Assembly (NCBI GenBank): GCA_963734665.1
Contig: CAVTIR010000010.1
Span: 620,001 to 684,000, forward strand
DNA length: 64,000 nt
Direction: 5' to 3'
Source of the DNA: Trebonia sp963734665
GTDB lineage: Bacteria; Actinomycetota; Actinomycetes; Streptosporangiales; Streptosporangiaceae
A program made the position numbers and the translations under genes. Every line of letters starts with the position of its first letter. Within the stretch, counting starts at the first letter, position 1. Below the pieces are notes generated by a model. It worked only from the letters and a program-made list of their open reading frames with translations. It was not told where the DNA came from and did not search any database. This document shows positions 58,485 to 64,000 of the stretch, one piece after another.

Positions 58485-60449
58485 GTGGCCGTGGGTAACT
58501 TCGATAATCGTTATCAGCTGGTTGGTCGGCTTGGTGAAGGCGGCATGGGGGAAGTCTGGCTGGCGCACGACGAGCAGCTGAATAATCGGCCGGTCGCGAT
58601 CAAAATCATGCGCGCGCACATGCTGCCCGTCGGTGAGGATGCCGCGCGATTCGACCGGGAGATGCGGCTGGCCGCCCAGATGCAGCACCCGAACATCGTC
58701 ACGGTCTTTACCACCGGGACCTTCAATAACGCCCCGTACATGGTGATGGAGTACCTGGAAGGCCACGACCTGGCCAAGGTGCCGCCTGCCGGCGGCATTG
58801 ACCAGGTCGTCACGATCGGGCGGGAGACGTGCAGTGCGCTCGCCTACGCGCACGAGCGGAACGTGATCCACCGGGACATCAAGCCCGGCAACTTGTTCCT
58901 GTGCAAGACGGGGCAGACGAAGGTCACCGACTTTGGCATCGCCAAGGCGATGACAGGCACGAAGCTCAGCTCCTCCGGCGTCCTGGTCGGCACCTTCGCT
59001 TACATGGCCCCGGAGCAGTGGCTTGGCGAGCCCGCCGCGTTCAGCAACGACATCTGGGCGGTCGGCTGCGCACTGTATGAGTTCCTGTCCGGGCGGCTGC
59101 CGCGCGAGTACGCAACGGTCGGCGAGTACGCGTCCGCCGCCGTGCGCAGGGAGCTCATCACCGACCTGCGGAGCATCGCCAGGATCCCCGACTGGCTCGG
59201 CGGCGCGGTGATGGCCATGCTTGGCCCCGACCCCCGCAGCCGCCCGACCGCCGCTCAGTGCACGCAGCTGCTGTCCGGCGCGCCGGCCGGCTCATGGGCG
59301 ACCGCGCAGGTACGGCCGGGTATGGGCTTTGCGTCATCGACCGCGCAAGTACGGCCAGGCCCGGCGGCGCCGGTGACTGGAAGCCCGGTGACTGGAAGTA
59401 CGGCCCAATGGCAGGCCGGTGGCGCCACCGGGCCGAGTCGGGCGGGCGAGCTGACGTCACCGCCCGTCCGCTTCTCGGAAGGCGGGCTCCCCCAGGGCGG
59501 GTTCCCGGAGGGCGGGGACGGGCGGGGGACCGGGCCCGCGGCGAACCGCGGGAAAAGGGGACGAGTGGTCGCGTCGCTCATTGGCCTGGCCGTCGTGCTC
59601 GTCGCGGTCCTGTTCGCCGCGCGGCACACCCTTTTCGGGTCTCCGGCGGCAAATACCGCGTCCGGCGGCGGGGCGACCCCGAGTGCCAGCTCCGCGCCCG
59701 CGTCGCGGAGTTCTGCCGCGTCGTCGTCCGCTTCGGCTTCGTCCTCCAGCGCGTCCGGTGCCATCGGGGGTGCCCCAGGGCCTGCCGCCGGGACTGCGAC
59801 GCTCACCGGGGTCACGACGCAGGTCAACGCCGGCTCGGCACCGTCGTTCACATACACCGCGCAGGACGTCAGCTCGGGAAAGACCGTGGTACTGCAGCGG
59901 ACGTTCGGGCAGACCTACGAGAACTTGATGACGCTCACCGGGGCGAACGGGCCGGTGACCGCGCCGACGCTGGCCGAGATGGGCGCGTACTCGTTCCGCG
60001 TCGCCATCGAGAGCGACGGCGCGGTCGTCAGCACTAGCGCCCCCGTTGCGGTGAAGGCCTACGGGACCGTCCAGCTCGTGCCGTTCAACAACGGCAACGG
60101 GACAGTACAGGTCGGGAGCCGGCTGTTCAGCTACACCGACCACCAGGGCAGTGACACGTATCCGCAGTACGCACAGAACCAGGCGTGGACCTCCTCAACC
60201 TGCCGGTCGATAACCCTGCAGTTCACCGGAGACGCACAGCAGACCGCTGAAATCGTCTACCTGGAATTCGTCCAGACGTCGAGCGACCCGGCGTACGCAT
60301 CGGCCCCGACGGCGGCGGTCAAGTCGGTTACCGTCCCGCTGGACGGCGGCCCGCTGTTCCTCAATACGTCCTCGACCAACGCCGACAACATCGACTTCAC
60401 CGCCACTGGCTCCTGCTACACCCCGTCCGGCCAGCCCCAGGGGTCCTAG
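58485..60449 (+). CDS. Membrane Ser/Thr protein kinase (PknB-like)
   Basis: About 654 residues from GTG 58485 (GTG 58491 also possible). Kinase domain with glycine loop LGEGGMGEVWLA, VAIKIM lysine, catalytic HRDIKPGNLFL, DFGIAKAMTG and APEQW. After a Gly/Pro-rich linker there is one membrane helix (VVASLIGLAVVLVAVLFAARH, near residue 365) and an extracellular part: a Ser/Ala-rich stretch then a beta-rich domain of about 200 residues with no PASTA repeats. The C-terminal part is probably a sensor. The AT-rich 58340-58484 upstream includes a GAAGAGTTC/GAATTCTTC near-hairpin. Confidence 0.9.
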   Translation: MAVGNFDNRYQLVGRLGEGGMGEVWLAHDEQLNNRPVAIKIMRAHMLPVGEDAARFDREMRLAAQMQHPNIVTVFTTGTFNNAPYMVMEYLEGHDLAKVPPAGGIDQVVTIGRETCSALAYAHERNVIHRDIKPGNLFLCKTGQTKVTDFGIAKAMTGTKLSSSGVLVGTFAYMAPEQWLGEPAAFSNDIWAVGCALYEFLSGRLPREYATVGEYASAAVRRELITDLRSIARIPDWLGGAVMAMLGPDPRSRPTAAQCTQLLSGAPAGSWATAQVRPGMGFASSTAQVRPGPAAPVTGSPVTGSTAQWQAGGATGPSRAGELTSPPVRFSEGGLPQGGFPEGGDGRGTGPAANRGKRGRVVASLIGLAVVLVAVLFAARHTLFGSPAANTASGGGATPSASSAPASRSSAASSSASASSSSASGAIGGAPGPAAGTATLTGVTTQVNAGSAPSFTYTAQDVSSGKTVVLQRTFGQTYENLMTLTGANGPVTAPTLAEMGAYSFRVAIESDGAVVSTSAPVAVKAYGTVQLVPFNNGNGTVQVGSRLFSYTDHQGSDTYPQYAQNQAWTSSTCRSITLQFTGDAQQTAEIVYLEFVQTSSDPAYASAPTAAVKSVTVPLDGGPLFLNTSSTNADNIDFTATGSCYTPSGQPQGS

Positions 60450-60487
60450 GACCGCGGGCCTGCCGTGGCACCGCCACGGCAGGCCCG

Positions 60488-60880
60488 TTACGCGGGACTC
60501 GCTATCGGGAGTCCGGCGGACTCGGCGGCGTCGAGGAGCTGCTTGTCGTAGCAGACGAAGGCCGTCAAGTCGCGCTTGAGGGTCAGGGCCGAGGCGAGGT
60601 GGATCGCCGCCGTCGTTGACAGGCCGCCGGGCGGGAGGGTGGCCGCGTTGTCGAGCAGGTCGTGGGTAAGTGTTACCAGCGAGACCCGGCGGATCATCCG
60701 CTGGGCGCGGGGCAGCGCTCCCGGCTCGGCGCGCCAGATGGCGCGGAGCACCTCGGCCCGGTGCAGGGAGCTCGAGACCAGCGCCTGCTCGGTCCGCTTG
60801 GCCAGGTAGCTGGTGAGGGCGGCGGTCTCCGGCTCGGCGAGCGCGAGCTTGACCATGGCCGACGAGTCGAGGTAGATCAC
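60488..60880 (-). CDS. VapC-like PIN-domain toxin with altered active site
   Basis: A 130-residue PIN protein: YLDSSAMVKLALAE (first acid), HRAEVLRAI (Glu) and FVCYDKQLLDAAESAGLPI (last acid) match VapC RNases. The third acid is missing: the usual LDAxHLA is STTAAIHLASAL, with Ala in place of Asp. It may have reduced or lost RNase activity. The start overlaps the antitoxin stop (ATGA). Confidence 0.85.
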   Translation of the reverse strand: MIYLDSSAMVKLALAEPETAALTSYLAKRTEQALVSSSLHRAEVLRAIWRAEPGALPRAQRMIRRVSLVTLTHDLLDNAATLPPGGLSTTAAIHLASALTLKRDLTAFVCYDKQLLDAAESAGLPIASPA

Positions 60881-61269
60881 GGCCGCTCCTCATCCTCGGT
60901 GGCGCGCAGCTGCGCGAGCGCCTGGCTCGCGACCGGCTGCCCGGCGGACAGTCCTGGGTACGGGTCGATCTCGAGGATGCTGCCCTCGTCCTCGGCGCGC
61001 TCGATGACGCCCTTGGCGATCCAGCGCTCAACCGGGCTCTCCGGGTCGCGTACCGGGACCATCTGCGCGACGAGGCGGCCGCGGTTGGTGATGTCGACGG
61101 TATAGCCGCGCTCCACGAGGTCGACGTAGACGCTGGCGTGCTGCCGGAGCTCGCGGATGCCGATCCGCTGCCCCGGCATGTTCGATGTCGCGTGATGCAC
61201 GGGATCACCCGCGTACCCGAGGTCCGGGTTGAGCGGCTTGCCGCGTCGCCGGTCGCCCTTCTGTGCCAT
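60877..61269 (-). CDS. Phd/YefM-type antitoxin
   Basis: 130 residues from ATG 61269; the longer reading from 61287 starts inside the upstream palindrome. A basic N-terminus of about 35 residues is followed by the Phd domain (RIGIRELRQHASVYVDLVER, then VDITNRGRLVAQMVPV), which binds DNA, and a C-terminal toxin-binding part. The long N-terminal extension is unusual. There is no ribosome site and the ATG is only six bases from the palindrome, so the mRNA may be leaderless. Confidence 0.83.
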   Translation of the reverse strand: MAQKGDRRRGKPLNPDLGYAGDPVHHATSNMPGQRIGIRELRQHASVYVDLVERGYTVDITNRGRLVAQMVPVRDPESPVERWIAKGVIERAEDEGSILEIDPYPGLSAGQPVASQALAQLRATEDEERP

Positions 61270-61274
61270 GCCGT

Positions 61275-61301
61275 GACTGTAGCACATTACATGCTACAGT
61301 C
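61275..61301. promoter_or_regulatory. Palindromic operator of the VapC/Phd operon
   Basis: GACTGTAGCA (61275-61284) and TGCTACAGTC (61292-61301) are exact complements around CATTACA. It lies directly before the antitoxin start and overlaps the expected promoter, the normal place for autoregulation by an antitoxin-toxin complex. Confidence 0.82.
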
Positions 61302-61394
61302 GCCGCAATTTTGGCAACGAGTTGCGCAGTGTTGAAATCTCGCACGGGCGAACATTGGTCACGATCACGCCAAGTTTTGATGCAGGATAGGAGT

Positions 61395-62351
61395 ATGCAA
61401 ACGCCGCGGGACTTCTCTATGTACGGTGCCATTGACCTTGGCGCGCGACAGGCCGCCGGGCAGCGCAGACAGCAGGCGGCGCGGGCCGCCGCGGCCGCTG
61501 GCGCTGGCGATGACGACGCTCCCGCCGGCGCTCCGGCGTCGGCGTTCGTGTTCGACGTAACGGAAGAGACCTTCAACAACGACGTCGCGCTCCGGTCCAG
61601 GACCACGCCGGTGATCGTGGACCTGTGGGCTGAGTGGTGCGGTCCGTGCAAGCAGCTCAGCCCGGTGCTAGAGAAGCTGGCCAACGAGGCGGGCGGCGCG
61701 TGGGTGCTCGCCAAGGTCGACGTCGACGCCAACCCGCGGCTCGCGCAGGCGTTCCAGGCGCAGTCCATTCCGATGGTCGTCGCGATCATCGGCGGCCAGA
61801 TGGTGGACGCGTTCCTCGGCGCGATGCCCGAGGCCCAGGTGAAGCAGTGGCTCACCCAGGTGCTCGCGGCCGCGGAGCAGCTTGGCATCGCGCAGTCGGC
61901 GGGCGATGGCGCGGAGCCTGGCGAGGCCCTCGACGACCTGCCGCCGACGCTCGCCGCGGCCAGGGACGCGATGGAGACCGGGGACTTTGACGGTGCGGCA
62001 CGGGCGCTCGAGAAGGCGCTCGCCGACGCCCCGGCGGATTCGCTCGCGAAGGGCTGGCTCGCGCAGGTCAACCTCATGCGCCGGGTATCTTCCTACGACC
62101 CGATGACCGTGTCCAGGGAGGCCGCCGCGCATCCGGAGGATGTCGACGCGCAGCTGAGGGTCGCCGACTTCGAGATGGCCAGCGGGGACGCGGAGAAGGC
62201 GTTCGACCGGATCCTCGCCCTGATCAAGCGCACCTCGGGCGCCGAGCGGAACACCGCGCGCCTGCACCTGCTCGACCTCTTCGAGGTCCTGTCGCCCGAC
62301 GACGAACGGCTCAAGAAGGCCAGGACTCAGCTGACCCTGCTGTTGTTCTGA
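61395..62351 (+). CDS. Thioredoxin-domain tetratricopeptide-like co-chaperone (YbbN-like)
   Basis: 318 residues from ATG 61395 with AGGAG upstream. A thioredoxin domain (about residues 50-155) with active site WCGPC at 81-85 and the cis-proline in SIPMVVAI. It is followed by TPR-like helices (about residues 190-318, DAMETGDFDGAARALEKALA), the YbbN/CnoX layout. Such proteins protect or transfer unfolded clients; the intact CGPC suggests redox activity. The N-terminal 45 residues are Ala/Gln-rich. Confidence 0.88.
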   Translation: MQTPRDFSMYGAIDLGARQAAGQRRQQAARAAAAAGAGDDDAPAGAPASAFVFDVTEETFNNDVALRSRTTPVIVDLWAEWCGPCKQLSPVLEKLANEAGGAWVLAKVDVDANPRLAQAFQAQSIPMVVAIIGGQMVDAFLGAMPEAQVKQWLTQVLAAAEQLGIAQSAGDGAEPGEALDDLPPTLAAARDAMETGDFDGAARALEKALADAPADSLAKGWLAQVNLMRRVSSYDPMTVSREAAAHPEDVDAQLRVADFEMASGDAEKAFDRILALIKRTSGAERNTARLHLLDLFEVLSPDDERLKKARTQLTLLLF

Positions 62352-62364
62352 GGGGCCCTCTTAC

Positions 62365-62862
62365 TTACCTGGACCGCGGGACGGGCGCTTCTGGCTCTGC
62401 CAGGGCCTCAAGCGCCGGCACCGCGGCGGCGAGCGCGGCGCGCTGCTCGGGGCTGAGCAGCGCTAGCCACTGGGTGAGCAGGGCGGTGCCCCCCTCGCGC
62501 AGCTGTTCCAGGGTCTCGTGCCCCTTAGGCGTGATCGCCAGCGTCGACGCTCGCGCGTCCCGAGGGTCAGCGTCGCGCCGGACGTAGTCGAGATCTTCGA
62601 GCACCGCCACCATCCGGGTCAGCGTCGAGGGCGCGATGCCCTCCGCGGCCGCCAGGTCGCCAAGCCGCAGCGGTCCGTTCTGCTCCACGGTGGACAGTGC
62701 GGCGAGCTGGGTGGGTGTCAGCCCCGCTAGTGAGTGTCGGCGCAGCCGCCGGGACAGCCTGGCGAGGGCTACCCGCAGCCGCGTAACGTCGATCACGCCG
62801 GATTCCGCGTGCATCCCGCTCACGCCGGCGGTCGACGGGCTTATCGTTGTATCCCTCGCCAT
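62365..62862 (-). CDS. MarR family transcriptional regulator
   Basis: A 165-residue winged-helix protein: LTPTQLAALSTVEQNGPLRL, LAAAEGIAPSTLTRMVAVLE (recognition helix) and the wing YVRRDADPRDARASTLAITP. The start at ATG 62862 is about 85 bases from the malic enzyme gene on the other strand, so it may control it, itself, or both. Confidence 0.88.
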   Translation of the reverse strand: MARDTTISPSTAGVSGMHAESGVIDVTRLRVALARLSRRLRRHSLAGLTPTQLAALSTVEQNGPLRLGDLAAAEGIAPSTLTRMVAVLEDLDYVRRDADPRDARASTLAITPKGHETLEQLREGGTALLTQWLALLSPEQRAALAAAVPALEALAEPEAPVPRSR

Positions 62863-62948
62863 GCATGAAGATTACGCGGTGCTGGGCGGACCTCAATATT
62901 CTTAGGTTGTTTCCCGGCAGGTGTCGCCGGAAGGAAGGCGGAAGCGAC

Positions 62949-64000
62949 ATGACCATGGCGCCCAGTGTGTCCTACTCGATCACTGCCCGGCTTGAGGTGG
63001 CCTCGCACGGCCGCGCCGTAAGCGAGATCACCCGGGCCGTGGAGCAGGCCGGCGGCGTGGTAACCGCGCTTGACGTCAACTCCGGGAACCGCGGGATGCT
63101 CCGGGTGGACGTGACCTGCGCCGCGACCGACACCGCGCACGCGGAGTCCCTGGTCGCCGCGATGGCCGCGATTCCCGGCGTCACCGTGCACAAGGTCAGC
63201 GACCGCACGTTCCTCCTGCACCTCGGCGGCAAGATCGAGATGCGCTCCAAGGTCCCGCTGCGCAACCGCGATGACCTGTCCATGGCGTACACACCCGGCG
63301 TGGCGCGGGTGAGCCTCGCCCTGGCCGCCAGGCCGGAAGACGCGAGACGCCTCACCATCAAGCGCAACTCAGTCGCCGTGGTGACGGATGGGTCCGCCGT
63401 GCTCGGCCTCGGCAACATCGGCCCGTACGCGGCGCTGCCGGTAATGGAGGGCAAGGCCGCGCTGTTCAAGCGGTTCGCCAACATTGACGCGTGGCCGATC
63501 TGCCTGGACACCCAGGACATCGACCAGATCGTCGCGACGGTCGCCGCCATCGCCCCCGGCTTCGGCGGGATCAACCTGGAGGACATCTCCGCGCCGCGCT
63601 GCTTCGAGGTGGAGCGGCGGCTGCGCGCCATGCTCGACATCCCGGTCTTCCACGACGACCAGCACGGCACCGCGATCGTCGTGCTCGCCGCGCTCACCAA
63701 CGCGCTGCGCGTGGTCGGCAAGGAGTTGCCCGACGTCAAGATCGTCATGGCGGGCGCGGGCGCGGCGGGCACCGCGGTCCTCAAGCTGCTCCTGAACGCG
63801 GGCGCGAGGAACATCGTCTCCTGCGACATCAACGGCGCGGTCTACCGGGGCAGGGCTGGCCTGAACGAGAACCTCGCCTGGATCGCTGAGCACACCAATC
63901 CTGACGGCTACGCCGGCGACCTGGCGGGCGCCGTGGTCGGCGCCGACGTGTTCATCGGCGTCTCCGCGCCGAACGTGATCGGCGGCGACGACGTTAAGAA
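62949..64000 (+). CDS. NAD-dependent malic enzyme with N-terminal ACT domain, 3' end outside window
   Basis: The first 350 residues of a malic enzyme. Residues 8-85 form an ACT-like regulatory domain (SYSITARLEVASHGRAVSEI), then the catalytic domain: SMAYTPGVARVSLALA, VTDGSAVLGLGNIGPYAAL, FHDDQHGTAIVVLAAL (metal-binding Asp) and the NAD motif VMAGAGAAGTAVLKLL. The ACT-containing class is found in actinobacteria. It converts malate to pyruvate. GGAAGG lies upstream of ATG 62949; the gene runs off the window. Confidence 0.92.
   Translation, partial: MTMAPSVSYSITARLEVASHGRAVSEITRAVEQAGGVVTALDVNSGNRGMLRVDVTCAATDTAHAESLVAAMAAIPGVTVHKVSDRTFLLHLGGKIEMRSKVPLRNRDDLSMAYTPGVARVSLALAARPEDARRLTIKRNSVAVVTDGSAVLGLGNIGPYAALPVMEGKAALFKRFANIDAWPICLDTQDIDQIVATVAAIAPGFGGINLEDISAPRCFEVERRLRAMLDIPVFHDDQHGTAIVVLAALTNALRVVGKELPDVKIVMAGAGAAGTAVLKLLLNAGARNIVSCDINGAVYRGRAGLNENLAWIAEHTNPDGYAGDLAGAVVGADVFIGVSAPNVIGGDDVK

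Overview
The window is high-GC, densely coded DNA from an actinobacterium. Support comes from many GTG/TTG starts, ATGA and TAATG gene overlaps, a NucS nuclease, the lysA-hom-thrC-thrB-rho-rpmE-prfA-prmC-tsaC-wecA-atp gene order, an ArgS-related NrtL protein and a Scy/FilP-like coiled-coil protein. From memory the order from about 17 kb to 62 kb resembles the core chromosome of Streptomyces, with insertions; the repeat content suggests a Streptosporangiales-like or Trebonia-like relative. I could not run a search, so the genus is open.

Layout. 1-7.2 kb is accessory: a LuxR-type regulator and a surface-glycan set (two membrane proteins; on the other strand a GT2 glycosyltransferase, a flippase, two hexapeptide acetyltransferases and a small lipoprotein). 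7.5-12.9 kb is metabolic or transport: a flavoprotein without its redox cysteines coupled to a cyclase-family hydrolase, a divergent sugar/alcohol dehydrogenase, a MarC protein, a DedA-like protein and a MazG-like protein. 13.2-15.8 kb holds a small membrane protein and an AbiEi/AbiEii-like toxin-antitoxin pair whose toxin is frameshifted. tRNA-Arg(CCG) lies at 16.2 kb. 16.4-30.5 kb is core: response regulator, nrtL, lysine/threonine synthesis, rho, L31, RF1 and its methylase, tRNA t6A synthesis, and the lipid-linked glycan initiator. 30.8-38.7 kb is a complete F1Fo ATP synthase operon. 38.7-51.3 kb mixes conserved genes with an unusual FHA-flavoprotein fusion, a CipC-like protein with a Q/Y-rich tail, and most copies of a structured repeat. 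50.9-58.3 kb carries methylmalonyl-CoA epimerase, thiolase, MeaB, MarR, an ECF sigma factor coupled to a membrane beta-propeller protein, and a methylmalonyl-CoA mutase-type subunit. 58.5-64 kb has a Ser/Thr kinase, a VapC/Phd pair, a YbbN-like thioredoxin, a MarR regulator and the start of malic enzyme.

How genes work together. The cob(I)alamin adenosyltransferase (39.1 kb), epimerase, MeaB and the mutase subunit form most of a propionyl-CoA/methylmalonyl-CoA route; the separate B12-binding subunit is not in the window. PrfA and PrmC are a substrate-enzyme pair. AtpI and AtpZ-like proteins precede the ATP synthase operon.

The most unusual signal is a family of at least seven related elements, all in one orientation (17.8, 39.8, 46.7, 46.9, 48.1, 50.7 and 50.9 kb, with a more distant relative at 26.2 kb). 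Each joins a hairpin whose outer arms differ from copy to copy yet stay complementary, around a T-run loop core, to a G-run/C-run hairpin ending in GGGAGA. Copies lie between genes and also inside genes in frame, adding peptide to the start, middle or end of four proteins. Other notable items are several perfect inverted repeats that look like operators, and two toxin-antitoxin loci with damaged toxins.
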